NCBI GenBank assembly: GCA_030537895.1 | Contig: JAUNVA010000001.1 | Coordinates: 1 to 64,000 of the forward strand | DNA length: 64,000 nucleotides | Origin: Bowdeniella nasicola | Lineage (GTDB): Bacteria > Actinomycetota > Actinomycetes > Actinomycetales > Actinomycetaceae | Direction of reading: 5' to 3' | In this document: positions 44,812 to 54,186 of the stretch, piece after piece | How the letters are laid out: every line of letters begins with the position of its first letter | Position numbering within the stretch: the first letter of the stretch is position 1 | Notes under the pieces: model-generated | Told to the model about the DNA's origin: nothing | The model's input: only the letters and a program-made list of their open reading frames with translations | Databases searched by the model: none | Translations under genes and position numbers: made by a program

Positions 44812-45218
44812 CGCCGCCGCTTCGCGGCGCGGATGGAGGCGATGGCACGCCACCCGATGATCGTCACTCCTAGGTAGGCGGCCGTAATCGCCATGAAGGC
44901 CCCCGCGTTGGTCTGCCCCATCATGAGGCGTCCCACCATGCCAAGGGCCCAGGTTCCTGCCCACACAGCCGGACCCGCCTTGGACAGAGACATCGGCGGC
45001 CAGTAGCGCACCGCAAGCAGGTGGGTGATGTAGGTGCCGGCGAGGAAGGGCGCGGCCGTCTCAAGGACGGAAAGAATCCCGAGGGACTCCGCGTGGGCGG
45101 CCCGGCCGATGACAGCGAGGGAGAGCACCGCGACGGTGTCGAGTGCGACAGCGAGCGTGACCCGTGGGTCGGACGACGCCCCAATTGGGCGTGGCTCGCC
45201 CTGGTCTGCGGTAGTCAT
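44808..45218 (-). CDS. DUF3054 family membrane protein
   Basis: A 136-aa protein with four membrane segments (about 22-40, 49-70, 80-98 and 104-125). The first carries VALDTVAVLSLAVIGRAAHAESLG, the D...GR..H signature of DUF3054. No function is known for the family. AGGAGGAG precedes the ATG by a few nucleotides. Confidence 0.8.
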   Translation of the reverse strand: MTTADQGEPRPIGASSDPRVTLAVALDTVAVLSLAVIGRAAHAESLGILSVLETAAPFLAGTYITHLLAVRYWPPMSLSKAGPAVWAGTWALGMVGRLMMGQTNAGAFMAITAAYLGVTIIGWRAIASIRAAKRRR

Positions 45219-45267
45219 GGCTCCTCCTCATTGGCTCCTTGACGTGAAGGTGACCATGCGAGATCGG

Positions 45268-45350
45268 TGCGCGAGGCGGGACTTGAACCCGCACGCCCAT
45301 GGGGCACCAGAACCTAAATCTGGCGCGTCTGCCAATTCCGCCACTCGCGC
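45268..45350 (-). tRNA. tRNA-Leu (anticodon UAG)
   Basis: On the minus strand, GCGCGAG pairs with CTCGCGC in the acceptor stem. The anticodon arm CCAGA-TTTAGGT-TCTGG gives UAG. The T arm GGGTTCAAGTCCC is present, with a long class II variable arm between. CCA is not encoded. About 83 nt. Confidence 0.93.
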
Positions 45351-45387
45351 GTGACCGGCACCTCTATCTTAGGGGTACCGGAGCCAT

Positions 45388-45864
45388 TCAGCCGGCGTTG
45401 AGCGCCCGACGGACGCGATCGACGTGGCCGGTCGCCTTCACGTTGTACATCGCGTGCAGGACCGTCCCGTCCTTGCCGACGACGATGGTGGAGCGAATCA
45501 CGCCCGTGGTCTTCTTCCCGTAGGTCGTCTTCTCACCGTAGGCACCGTACGCGCTCATCGTCGCATGTTCCGGATCTGAGGCCAGTGGGAAGGGCAGATC
45601 GTAGGTATCGGCGAAGGCACGCAGTGCCTCGGGCTGATCGGGTGAGATCCCTACCACTCGGTAGCCGTCGTTCTTTAGCTCGCCGAGGCTGTCGCGAAAG
45701 TCGCACGCTTCCTTCGTGCAACCGGGGGTGTCGGCCTTGGGATAGAAGTAGACGATCACGCCCGCGCTGGACTGTTCGAGGAGTCCATCGAGTGACACCG
45801 TCCCGTCAGCCGTGTCGAGAGTGAACTCTGGGGCGATATCGCCCACCTCAAGGCGTGCGGACAT
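45388..45864 (-). CDS. bcp: thioredoxin-dependent thiol peroxidase (BCP/PrxQ)
   Basis: A 158-aa peroxiredoxin of the BCP type. The peroxidatic cysteine and the near resolving cysteine lie in PGCTKEACDFRD (C-x4-C, about residues 47-58), followed by VVGISPDQPEALRAFADTYDLPFPLASDPEH. It reduces hydrogen and organic peroxides with thioredoxin. A strong AAAGGAG precedes the ATG. It is cotranscribable with nothing upstream; tRNA-Leu lies 38 bp downstream. Confidence 0.94.
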   Translation of the reverse strand: MSARLEVGDIAPEFTLDTADGTVSLDGLLEQSSAGVIVYFYPKADTPGCTKEACDFRDSLGELKNDGYRVVGISPDQPEALRAFADTYDLPFPLASDPEHATMSAYGAYGEKTTYGKKTTGVIRSTIVVGKDGTVLHAMYNVKATGHVDRVRRALNAG

Positions 45865-45985
45865 TGCCGCTCCTTTCCACCCGGCGTTATGGAGGGATAC
45901 GCCGGAACGGGGTCACGAACGCTAGCCAGACTAACACCACTCGTGGGGTACGTACGCCCGCCTTGGAGGCTGCCCCACTCACCGT

Positions 45986-45991
45986 TAGGGT
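45986..45991 (+). promoter_or_regulatory. -10 box of yggS-type gene (leaderless GTG)
   Basis: TAGGGT ends 6 nt before GTG 45998. No Shine-Dalgarno sequence is visible, so this would be a leaderless GTG start. Confidence 0.5.
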
Positions 45992-45997
45992 GAGGGC

Positions 45998-46741
45998 GTG
46001 GTTACGTCATGTTTTGCCGCACGCTATCGCCAGGTGAGTGAGCAGGTCGCCGACTTTGCGCGCTCGTACGGGCGGGCACCAGACGACGTCGCGATCCTCC
46101 TCGCCGTGAAAACCCAGAGTGCCGAGGCGATCAGGGAAGCCGTCCGCTCGGGTGCGCGCCTGCTTGGGCACAACCGCGTGCAGGAGCTGCAGGCCACCGG
46201 ACGCGACCTGCAGGAAGCCGGCCTGACCGCCGAGCTCCACCTCATCGGCCCGCTGCAGTCGAATAAGGTGAACCACACACTGCGCTGGGCGAGCGCCATC
46301 CAGACCCTCGACCGAGAGTCGATTGTCACGCGCGTGGCGGCGAGCCTCGAACGGCTTGGGGCCGACAGCGCGGTTGCGCGGCTCGGACGCGAGAGTCTCG
46401 ACGTCATGATCCAGGTGAACACTTCGCGGGAGGCATCGAAGCACGGGTGCGCTCCTGAGGAGGCGCTCGACCTCGCGCACCACGTTAGTCAGTACCCGAA
46501 CCTTGCGTTGCGGGGCCTCATGACGATCGGGCCGCTCACGGATTCGGTTAAGGACATCCGGGCCGCCTACGCGACGCTCGCTCGGCTCCGCGAGGAAATC
46601 GCCACGTCGGGCCTGCCGGGTGCGGAGCGCTGCGTCGAGCTCTCGATGGGAATGAGCGCTGACCTCGAGCCTGCGATCGCCGAAGGCGCCACCATTGTGC
46701 GCGTGGGTCGCGCGGTCTTTGGGGAACGGCCCTCTCCCTAA
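45998..46741 (+). CDS. yggS: YggS/PLPBP family pyridoxal-phosphate homeostasis protein
   Basis: A 247-aa single-domain PLP protein of alanine-racemase N-terminal fold. The PLP lysine is in VAILLAVKTQSAEAI (about residues 29-43). Other marks are LGHNRVQEL, LHLIGPLQSNKVNHTLRWASAIQTLD and RCVELSMGMSADLEPAIAEGATIVRVGRAVFG (phosphate loop, about 212-243). Relatives buffer PLP and affect amino acid balance; no catalytic activity is established. The gene starts at GTG 45998. Confidence 0.92.
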   Translation: MVTSCFAARYRQVSEQVADFARSYGRAPDDVAILLAVKTQSAEAIREAVRSGARLLGHNRVQELQATGRDLQEAGLTAELHLIGPLQSNKVNHTLRWASAIQTLDRESIVTRVAASLERLGADSAVARLGRESLDVMIQVNTSREASKHGCAPEEALDLAHHVSQYPNLALRGLMTIGPLTDSVKDIRAAYATLARLREEIATSGLPGAERCVELSMGMSADLEPAIAEGATIVRVGRAVFGERPSP

Positions 46742-46886
46742 CGGCGCATCGACGCCGGCCCACCCGCCGGTGCACCGAGATCGGGCGTGGTCCCGTCACG
46801 GACATTTCAGCTTCTCGAGCCTCTAGCGCTCTCGTGCGTGCATGTGCCAGGATGGCGATACTCAAGCGACCGAGCAAGGAGGCAAG

Positions 46887-48179
46887 GTGGCAGCGAAGCA
46901 GAGCAGCGACGTCGTCATCGTGGGGGCAGGCCTCATCGGCCTTAGCGCCGCGTTTTACCTGAACGAGGCCGGCTATCAGGTGACGGTTATCGAACGTGAT
47001 CAGATCGGATCGGGGGCTTCGCGCGGCAATGCCGGCGAGATCACGCCCCTGACCGCAGTCCCGCTAGCGGGTCCCGGGATGATGTCGGAGGTCTTCGCGG
47101 GGATGTTCTCCCGGTCCGGACCGCTGACGCTCACGCCGCTGCGCGCTCTGAGCCTCACGACATTCGGGCTCGGGTTCATGAAGGCTTCACTGAAGAGCCA
47201 GACCGCACGCGGCGTCGCCGCCATGACCCAGCTCGGGGCGGGGGCCCTCGCGGCATTCGACGAACTCGAGGACGCCGGCGTCACGCTGGACGGCGGCGGG
47301 TGGGGCTTTCTCTATACGGCGACGACGACGCAGAAGGTCCAGCTTTTCCACCAGCTCCTGTGCGAACGCGCCGATGCCGGCATCGGACCGAGCCCGGAAC
47401 CGATCGTCTCGGGGGCGGCCCTGCGGGAACTCGAACCGACGCTTAGCGAAGAGTGCGCGGCAGGCTTTGTTGATCCGGGTGCCCGCTGGATCGATCCCTC
47501 CCGCATGATCGACTCGCTCGGTGCGATCCTGCGTGAGCGGGGTGTCACGTTCCTTGAGGGGGCCCGCGTCACGGGTATCCATCCGGGCGGGCGCCCCCGC
47601 CTCGATATGGTGCACGCCGGGACGCGTGAGGTCATCGATGGGGCGCGTATTGTTCTCGCGGCGGGGGCGTGGAGCGAGGAGTTGGTGCGGCCCTTCGGCG
47701 TGCACCTGGGAGTGGTGCCCGGCAAGGGCTACTCGTTCACCGTCGGCGTCGACCGGATGCCCGGCCGTCTCATCCACCTCGCCGATGCCCGGACCGTGTT
47801 GGTGCCGATGTCCGACCGGCTCCGTGTCGTGGGAGCGATGGAGATCGACGGGACCTACGAGACCTTCCATGCCGACCGCATCGAAATGATTGAGCGGGTG
47901 ACGGCCCCGTTCGTGACGGGGATCCGTTGGTCCGAGCGCAGCGAAGAGTGGGTGGGGCCCCGCCCCATGACGGCTGATGGGCTCCCGATCATTGGGGAGC
48001 ACCGCAAACTGCCCGGCGTCATCCTCGCCACCGGCCACAACATGCACGGCCTCAGCCTCGGGCCGGTCACCGGTAAGGCGGTCGCAGCTCTCGTGCAGGG
48101 ACGCGGCCTCGAGCTGGGAGGGCGCCGCGTTGAGGTGGCCAAGTTTTCCCCGAACCGATTGCGTAGACTCCTCGCCTAG
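46887..48179 (+). CDS. FAD-dependent D-amino acid dehydrogenase-like oxidoreductase (DadA/DAO family)
   Basis: The 430-aa protein starts with DVVIVGAGLIGLSAAFYLNEAGYQVTVIERDQIGSGAS, the FAD-binding Rossmann motif (about residues 8-45), followed by RGNAGEITPL typical of DadA. C-terminal RPMTADGLPIIGEHRKLPGVILATGHNMHGLSLGPVTGKAVAAL closes the FAD site. DadA oxidises D-alanine and other D-amino acids, passing electrons to the respiratory chain; glycine-oxidase-like alternatives exist. GTG 46887 has AGGAGG 4-5 nt upstream, which excludes the earlier ATG at 46842. Confidence 0.87.
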   Translation: MAAKQSSDVVIVGAGLIGLSAAFYLNEAGYQVTVIERDQIGSGASRGNAGEITPLTAVPLAGPGMMSEVFAGMFSRSGPLTLTPLRALSLTTFGLGFMKASLKSQTARGVAAMTQLGAGALAAFDELEDAGVTLDGGGWGFLYTATTTQKVQLFHQLLCERADAGIGPSPEPIVSGAALRELEPTLSEECAAGFVDPGARWIDPSRMIDSLGAILRERGVTFLEGARVTGIHPGGRPRLDMVHAGTREVIDGARIVLAAGAWSEELVRPFGVHLGVVPGKGYSFTVGVDRMPGRLIHLADARTVLVPMSDRLRVVGAMEIDGTYETFHADRIEMIERVTAPFVTGIRWSERSEEWVGPRPMTADGLPIIGEHRKLPGVILATGHNMHGLSLGPVTGKAVAALVQGRGLELGGRRVEVAKFSPNRLRRLLA

Positions 48180-48314
48180 GCGCCGCGCTCTACAGGCTCC
48201 CCACCTGGGCACCGCGCTCAGTTGACAATACGCGCGGCACCCCACCGGCGGCAGGGCCGGGCGGGCTGTCTGTATCAGATAGTGACCGGCTCCACCCTGT
48301 GATGCCGTTCTCTG

Positions 48315-48337
48315 GTGATCTCAAGGTGTCAGATCAC
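48315..48337. promoter_or_regulatory. GTGATCT-N9-AGATCAC inverted repeat before MetE-like gene
   Basis: A 7-bp perfect inverted repeat with a 9-bp centre ends 4 nt before the AAAGG ribosome binding site of the gene at 48353. It could be a repressor operator or an RNA hairpin that controls access to the binding site. Confidence 0.45.
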
Positions 48338-48352
48338 GAGAAAGGTATGAAC

Positions 48353-49549
48353 ATGGCGACGATTCGGACGTCACATGCGGGCTCCTTGCCGCGCACGGAC
48401 GCGCTGATCGCGGCGAACGCGGCACGGCGGAATCACGACAACGAGGGCTTCGATGAGCTGCTGGCTCAGAGTGTGGCCGACGTCGTGATGATGCAGTCGG
48501 ATGTGGGGCTCACCGACCCCAATGACGGCGAGTTCGGCCACGCCATGGCGGCTGATCTCGACTACGGCGCCTGGTGGCACTACTCCTTCGAACGTACGGG
48601 GGGCCTCAGCCTCACCGGGACCGGCCTATGGGAGCAGCCCGCGGTTCGTTCGAAGCCGGGCGAAATCCGCCTCACGAGCTTCCCGGACCGTCGAGATCGC
48701 GCACTCTTTCCGGGGGTGTACGCCGATCCGGATGCCGCGGGAGCGGGGACGGGCGCGGAGTTTAACTTCCCGGTGGTCACGGACAAGCTGACCTACATTG
48801 GGACCGAGCAGGTGACGCGTGACATCGAGAACCTGAAGGCCGGAATGAAGGATGCCGGCTTCGACCCGGCGCGCGGTTACTTGAACGCGCTGTCTCCGGG
48901 GTCGGCCTCGCGTATTGGGAACGAGTACTACGACACCGAAGAGGAACTCATCTGGGCGTTCGCCGACGTGTTACGGGAGGAATACCTCGCCATCACCGAG
49001 GCGGGCCTCATCGTTCAGATCGATGATCCGTCCATCGCGGAGAACTTCGACCAGATCAACCCGGAGCCCAGTTACGAGGACTACCGGGCCTTCACTCAGA
49101 TTCGTGTGGATGCGTTGAACCATGCGCTGCGTGGGATCGATCCGCAGCAGGTGCGCTTCCACACCTGTTGGGGCTCCTGGCACGGCCCGCATGTGACCGA
49201 CCTGCCATTCCGAGAGATTGTGGACCTCGTTCTGTCGATCAACGCCGCCGGCATCACGTTTGAGGCCGCGAATGTGCGCCACGAACACGAGTGGAAGATC
49301 TGGCAGGAGACCGAGCTGCCCGAGGACAAGTACCTGATCCCCGGGGTCGTCTCGCACGCGACCAACGTCGTGGAGCACCCCGAGCTCGTCGCCGACCGGA
49401 TCGTGCGGTTCGCGCAGATCGTGGGGCCGGAGCGCGTGATGGCCTCAACCGACTGCGGTCTTGGCGGCCGGATTCACCCGGAGATCGCCTGGGCCAAGTT
49501 GGACTCGCTCGTGCGAGGGGCCAAGATCGCGGAAGAGCGTCTGTCCTAG
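48353..49549 (+). CDS. MetE C-terminal-domain-like (cobalamin-independent methionine synthase II family) protein
   Basis: The 398-aa single-barrel protein keeps the zinc-site pattern of MetE: HTCWG (His and Cys, about residue 265), E in the ITFEAANVRHEHE strand and STDCGLGG near the C-terminus (Cys about 366). It lacks the N-terminal half of full MetE. Stand-alone proteins of this type can be methyltransferases using other donors such as S-methylmethionine, or demethylases; the reaction is not defined here. ATG 48353 is chosen because AAAGG lies 7 nt upstream; ATG 48347 is too close to it. Confidence 0.85.
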   Translation: MATIRTSHAGSLPRTDALIAANAARRNHDNEGFDELLAQSVADVVMMQSDVGLTDPNDGEFGHAMAADLDYGAWWHYSFERTGGLSLTGTGLWEQPAVRSKPGEIRLTSFPDRRDRALFPGVYADPDAAGAGTGAEFNFPVVTDKLTYIGTEQVTRDIENLKAGMKDAGFDPARGYLNALSPGSASRIGNEYYDTEEELIWAFADVLREEYLAITEAGLIVQIDDPSIAENFDQINPEPSYEDYRAFTQIRVDALNHALRGIDPQQVRFHTCWGSWHGPHVTDLPFREIVDLVLSINAAGITFEAANVRHEHEWKIWQETELPEDKYLIPGVVSHATNVVEHPELVADRIVRFAQIVGPERVMASTDCGLGGRIHPEIAWAKLDSLVRGAKIAEERLS

Positions 49550-49569
49550 GCACACCGAAGACACGACGG

Positions 49570-49598
49570 CGGGCCCGCAGCGCTGCGCTGCGGGCCCG
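49570..49598 (+). terminator. GC-rich hairpin after the MetE-like gene
   Basis: A perfect 13-bp stem (CGGGCCCGCAGCG with its complement) has a 3-nt loop and lies 20 nt after the stop. There is no T-run, so termination is inferred from position and stability. Confidence 0.5.
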
Positions 49599-49743
49599 CT
49601 TCGCGCAAACCCTCAGGGATATGAGCGATAGCGTTCTCCTTCGCGGAGGCCTTCGGCAGTGCTCACTTCAGAGGGTGCGTGGCGAAAAGAATGGCCAAAA
49701 GAGGACGATAGATCCGATCCTTGGCGCCGGCCGGAAAAAGCAA

Positions 49744-49767
49744 AAACCCGCATGATCATGCGGGTTT
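49744..49767 (-). terminator. terminator of tRNA-Lys
   Basis: A 24-bp perfect palindrome (12-bp arms, AAACCCGCATGA and its complement) is followed on the minus strand by a T-run (GGGTTTTTG), directly downstream of tRNA-Lys. Because it is symmetric it may also stop plus-strand transcripts. Confidence 0.85.
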
Positions 49768-49772
49768 CACTC

Positions 49773-49848
<76 letters not shown>

Positions 49849-49950
49849 GGCGTCTTGCGACACATGAACATTACCGCGCTAGCGCCGACGTGCCAAATCC
49901 TAGTGGCCCGAAAATCGAGGCGTGTGCGGAAGCTCACGGCGCGCTCAGAC

Positions 49951-52617
49951 CTATGTAAGGGGCCCGATTTCGCCTACCCGCCCCGCGAACAGGACCGGTT
50001 CGTTCCGCTCGTCGGAAGCGGCGAGATCCACCAGGACGCTCAGTGCCCAAGCGCGGTCATCTTCGGGGTCCTGCAGGATCTGCCGTACGGCCAGCGCACG
50101 GGTGTGCTCGGGGCGGTGCTCGACGTCGAAACCGAGGTCGGCCAGGTCCGCGTCCTCGGGGTCGAACACAAAGGTGAGATAGCTGGCCGAGCGGGCCTGC
50201 GGGCCGGTCCCGATCCAAGCGTATTCCACGAAATACGGGTCGATCGCGTCCGCCCAGTCGTCCGCACTGAGCTGGGTGAGTCCCTCGTCCGTCCATGCCG
50301 CTGGAACGTCGTCGAAGGCCGCGGCCAGATCGTCGTAGCGTTCGCGATCCAACAGTTCGATGAGCTGCATGAGGCGGCGGCGCAGGTCGGCGCGCAGCGC
50401 GTGCGGATTCTTCGTGTAGGCGACGACGCCGTCCTCCCCAGCACCGAAGGCCCGCTCATCGCCGCCCGAGCTCTCCTCAATCCGGTCGGCTTCGGGATCG
50501 GAGAGCGCCTCCCACTCGTCGAGCAGCGAGGAGTCCACGGCACGGATCAAATCACCGAGCCAGTCGATGATGTCCTCCACCTCCTCCGTTCGAACGTCCT
50601 CGGGAAGGACCTGGCGGAGCGAACGGTAGACGTCGGTGAGATAACGCAGCACAATCCCCTCGGAGCGGGCGACGTCGTAGCGGGAGATGAGCTCGGAGAA
50701 CGTCATCGCGTGCTCAACCATGTCGCGCACGACGGATTTTTCCTGCAGCTCCCGCCCGAGTACCCACGGGTTCGTACGGGCGTAGATCTCGAAGGCGGGC
50801 TCCAGCAGATCGGCGAGCGGCTCAGGCCAGGTGATCTCCTCGAGTGCCTCCATGCGCTCGTCATATTCGACCCCGTCCGCCTTCATGATGGCGATCGCCT
50901 CGGAGCGTGCGGCGTTGCGCTGCGCGTACAGGAGCGGCATTGGCCCCTCGGTGACCGCCTCGATCACCGAGAGAACGTCGAGCGCGTAGGTGTCGGCCTG
51001 TGGATCGAGCAGCTCGAGTGCGGCGAGCGCAAAGGGGGAGAGCGGTTGGTTCAGCGCGAAGTCTTCGGGCAGGTCGACGGCAAGTCGCAGCCGCGGCCCA
51101 TCGCCCGCCTCAGCGCTCGACAGATGCTCGACCACGCCGGCCTGGCGCAGCGAGCGGATGATGTGTACCGCCTGGCGCAACAGCAGGTTTCGCCCCTCGA
51201 AACGCTCGTGGGTGGAGGTGAGGATGCGGTAGAGATTCTCCACCGGGTCACCCTCGCGCATGAGAGTCGCGAGAACGAATGCGTGCGTGATCTCTAGGTG
51301 GGAAGTCAGGGGCTCCGGGTCAGCGGCGACGAGCCGATCAAAGGTGGATTCGGTCCAGTTCACGCGCCCATGCGGAGCCTTCTTCCGGGTGATCTTCTTC
51401 GTCTTCTTTGGGTTGCCTTCGGCTTTCTTGAGCGCCTGGGCGTTCTCGATGACATGTTCCGGGGCCTGCACGACGACGTCGCCGATCGTGTCGAAGCCCG
51501 CTCGCCCGGCACGTCCCGCAATCTGGTGGAACTCGCGGGCACTTAGATGCCGCTCGCGCGTCCCGTCAAACTTGGTGAGCTTTGTCAACACGACGGTGCG
51601 GATCGGCACGTTGATCCCCACCCCGAGCGTGTCGGTCCCGCAGATGACGGCGAGTAGCCCCTGTTGCGCGAGGCGCTCGACGAGCCGCCGGTAGCGGGGG
51701 AGCATCCCGGCGTGGTGCACACCGATCCCCTTGCGAACGAGCTTGGACAAGAGGGTCCCAAATCCGCGACCGAACCGGAAATCGCCGAGCGCCTCCGCGA
51801 TCGCGCGGGCCCGCTCGGCATCGATGAGTGGTACCGACAAGAGTGCGCTCGCGCGCTCGACCGCCTCGCGTTGCGCGAAATGCACCACGTAGACCGGGGC
51901 GCGGTGCGTGTGCACGAGTTCGTCGAGCAGTTCGTGAATCGGCGCCGTGGAATAGGAGAATGTGAGGGGGACGGGACGCTCTGCGCTCGTGATTGTTTCG
52001 ACGTCACGTCCGGTGCGCTCCTTCAGGTCTTGTTCGAAGAATGAGACGTCGCCGAGCGTGGCCGACATGAGGATGTGTTGGCTGTTTGTCAGTTCGAGTA
52101 GTGGTACCTGCCAGGCCCAGCCGCGCTGGGGATCGGCGTAGAAATGGAACTCGTCCATGACGACGGAGTGTGCGTCGAGCTGCGCGCCCTCACGCAGGGC
52201 TTGCTGGGCGAGGATTTCCGCCGTGCAACAGATGATGGGGGCCTGCGCGTTGACGGAGGCGTCCCCGGTGATCATGCCGACGTTGGCCGAACCGAACAGG
52301 GAGATGAGGTCGAAGAATTTCTCGGAAACCAGCGCTTTGAGGGGGGCGGTGTAGTAGGAACGCCCGCCGTGTGCCAGCGAGTTGAGGTGGGCGAACAGGG
52401 CGATGAGGGATTTGCCCGACCCAGTGGGGGTGGCGGCGATGGTATGTGCCCCGGACGCGATTGCGAGCGCCGCCTCCTCCTGGTGCGGGTACAGCGGACG
52501 TCCCGTGCGCTCCGCCCAGGCGGAGAATTCGTGCAGGAGAGCGTCGGGATCACCGAGGTGACCGGCGTCGTCAAGGTCGTCAAGCAGCACGTTCAGTTCG
52601 GGCACAGGTACGGACAT
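49951..52617 (-). CDS. Ski2/Mtr4-like superfamily 2 RNA helicase with DUF3516-type tail
   Basis: The 888-aa protein has YPHQEEAALAIASGAHTIAATPTGSGKSLIA (Q region plus Walker A, about residues 42-72), DEFH box VVMDEFHFYADPQRG (about 153-167), SATLGD and HQIAGRAGRAGFD (motif VI). A basic insert (NPKKTKKITRKKAPHGRVNW, about 400-419) and a long C-terminal region of DUF3516 type follow. Actinobacterial relatives are presumed RNA helicases. The ATG is preceded by GGAGGT only 1 nt away; GTG 52605 is an alternative start. The long open frames on the plus strand across this gene are not genes. Confidence 0.9.
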   Translation of the reverse strand: MSVPVPELNVLLDDLDDAGHLGDPDALLHEFSAWAERTGRPLYPHQEEAALAIASGAHTIAATPTGSGKSLIALFAHLNSLAHGGRSYYTAPLKALVSEKFFDLISLFGSANVGMITGDASVNAQAPIICCTAEILAQQALREGAQLDAHSVVMDEFHFYADPQRGWAWQVPLLELTNSQHILMSATLGDVSFFEQDLKERTGRDVETITSAERPVPLTFSYSTAPIHELLDELVHTHRAPVYVVHFAQREAVERASALLSVPLIDAERARAIAEALGDFRFGRGFGTLLSKLVRKGIGVHHAGMLPRYRRLVERLAQQGLLAVICGTDTLGVGINVPIRTVVLTKLTKFDGTRERHLSAREFHQIAGRAGRAGFDTIGDVVVQAPEHVIENAQALKKAEGNPKKTKKITRKKAPHGRVNWTESTFDRLVAADPEPLTSHLEITHAFVLATLMREGDPVENLYRILTSTHERFEGRNLLLRQAVHIIRSLRQAGVVEHLSSAEAGDGPRLRLAVDLPEDFALNQPLSPFALAALELLDPQADTYALDVLSVIEAVTEGPMPLLYAQRNAARSEAIAIMKADGVEYDERMEALEEITWPEPLADLLEPAFEIYARTNPWVLGRELQEKSVVRDMVEHAMTFSELISRYDVARSEGIVLRYLTDVYRSLRQVLPEDVRTEEVEDIIDWLGDLIRAVDSSLLDEWEALSDPEADRIEESSGGDERAFGAGEDGVVAYTKNPHALRADLRRRLMQLIELLDRERYDDLAAAFDDVPAAWTDEGLTQLSADDWADAIDPYFVEYAWIGTGPQARSASYLTFVFDPEDADLADLGFDVEHRPEHTRALAVRQILQDPEDDRAWALSVLVDLAASDERNEPVLFAGRVGEIGPLT

Positions 52618-52695
52618 ACCTCCATCATGTCAGCGCCCACGTTTCGGACCGCCATGTTGCCTCCCGGCGTGGTTTGGCACCCTTGAGTACCACCG

Positions 52696-54177
52696 ATGAT
52701 GGGAGTGAGCATCGTGGAGAGTATCGGCAACGCCCTGGCACGCCTAGGGGAGACGCTGACGGGCGCGCTCATGACGAGCGTCGACTTCGTCTATTCGTGG
52801 CTTCTGGTCTACGTCCTCATCATCGTGGGCCTCGGCCTCACCTTCTACTTCGGTGCTCCACAGCTGCGAAACGCCGGCGAACTGTGGCGCTCCATTCGCG
52901 GTTCGCGCGGACGCTCCGGTGGGGGAATCACCTCGTTCCAGGCGTTCGCCGTCGGCGTCGGTACCCGGGTCGGGATCGGGAACATCGGCGGCGTCGCCCT
53001 GGCCCTCATCGTCGGCGGACCGGGGGCGATCTTTTGGATGTGGGTCGTCGCGATCCTCGGTATGGCGACGTCGATGGCAGAATCCGTACTCGCGCAGCTC
53101 TACAAGGTGCGGCATCCCGATGGCAGCTTCCGGGGTGGGCCCGCCTACTACATCTCCAAGGGGTTGCGCGCTCGCCCACTTGCGGTGATCTTCGCCCTCA
53201 TCACAATGGTGGCCTCGGGCATGGCCGTGCCCATGGTCCAGATCAACACTGTGGCCGGCACACTCGCCGTCAACCACGGCGTCGACCGCTGGGTCACCAC
53301 GGGCGTGTTTTTCCTCGCGCTCGCCCCCGTGATCCTCGGCGGCATGCGCTCGGTTGCGCGGGCCTCGGAGTTCCTCGCGCCCGTCATGGCCCTGATCTAC
53401 GTAGCCCTCACCCTCGTCATTGTCGTGATGAACCCCGTCGCCGCGTGGAACGCGCTCGTTCTCATCGTCGCCTCCGCTTTCGGCTTCGGTCAGGTCGCAG
53501 GAGGGGTAGCTGGCGGCGTTTTCGTAGCCCTCATCAACGGCGCCCGGCGCGGCCTGTTCTCGAACGAGGCGGGGCTCGGGACAACACCGCATGCGGCCGG
53601 CACAGCGACCGTCTCTCATCCGGGCACGCAGGGCTTCGTCCAGGCCTTCGGCGTGGGCGTCGATACCCTCATCGTCTGCACCGCGACCGCCCTCATGATC
53701 CTCGTGTCCGGAGTCTACGAGCCCGACCTCGATCCCTCGCGGGCGGCATCTCTCACGGCCGAGGGGGTGACGGCGTCTCTCGGCAGTTGGATGGCCCTGC
53801 CGATGTCGATCATCATCGCCGTGTTCGCCTACACGTCGGCCTACGGTGCCTACTCCTACGGACAGGTTGCTCTGGATCTGTTTCGTCCCGCGCGCTGGGT
53901 CTCGCTCACCTACCGGACGGTCGTCTTGATCGTCGCCTCCCTAGGAGCCGTCACCTCCCTCGTCGTCGTGTGGGCCCTATCCGACCTACTGCTTGGCCTC
54001 GGTGCACTCGTGAACCTAGTGGCCGTCGCCATCCTCGCCCGGCAGGTGCGAGCGACGCTGCGTGACTACCTCGACCAGCGTCGCTCCGGACTCGAGCCGG
54101 TGTTCGACCCCGCCCGCGCGGCAAACGCCGGGCTGCGCTCCACCGTGTGGAACCGTGAGGACACGCTTCAGCGTTAG
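52696..54177 (+). CDS. alanine or glycine:cation symporter (AgcS family), copy 2
   Basis: A second AgcS carrier, 493 aa, clearly related to the copy at 27575. It has ITSFQAFAVGVGTRVGIGNIGGVALAL (about residues 75-101), GPGAIFWMWVVAILGMATSMAESVLAQLYK, GSFRGGPAYYISKGL and RRGLFSNEAGLGTTPHAAGTA. About 11 membrane segments are predicted. Two adjacent ATGs (52696 and 52699) precede GGGAG and a GTG at 52714, so the exact start is uncertain. Confidence 0.9.
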   Translation: MMGVSIVESIGNALARLGETLTGALMTSVDFVYSWLLVYVLIIVGLGLTFYFGAPQLRNAGELWRSIRGSRGRSGGGITSFQAFAVGVGTRVGIGNIGGVALALIVGGPGAIFWMWVVAILGMATSMAESVLAQLYKVRHPDGSFRGGPAYYISKGLRARPLAVIFALITMVASGMAVPMVQINTVAGTLAVNHGVDRWVTTGVFFLALAPVILGGMRSVARASEFLAPVMALIYVALTLVIVVMNPVAAWNALVLIVASAFGFGQVAGGVAGGVFVALINGARRGLFSNEAGLGTTPHAAGTATVSHPGTQGFVQAFGVGVDTLIVCTATALMILVSGVYEPDLDPSRAASLTAEGVTASLGSWMALPMSIIIAVFAYTSAYGAYSYGQVALDLFRPARWVSLTYRTVVLIVASLGAVTSLVVVWALSDLLLGLGALVNLVAVAILARQVRATLRDYLDQRRSGLEPVFDPARAANAGLRSTVWNREDTLQR

Positions 54178-54180
54178 GCT
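54175..54180 (+). promoter_or_regulatory. -10 box of FAH-family gene (leaderless)
   Basis: TAGGCT, overlapping the AgcS stop codon, ends 6 nt before ATG 54187. Confidence 0.5.
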
Positions 54181-54186
54181 GAAGCC

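Noticed and set aside
48222..48227. Perfect TTGACA as a -35 box for the MetE-like gene
   Set aside because: No TANNNT box lies about 17 bp downstream, so the hexamer alone is not enough to call a promoter.
52446..54065. 539-codon plus-strand open frame over the second AgcS gene
   Set aside because: It lies in another frame of a gene with all AgcS signatures. The product is arginine-rich with no domain.
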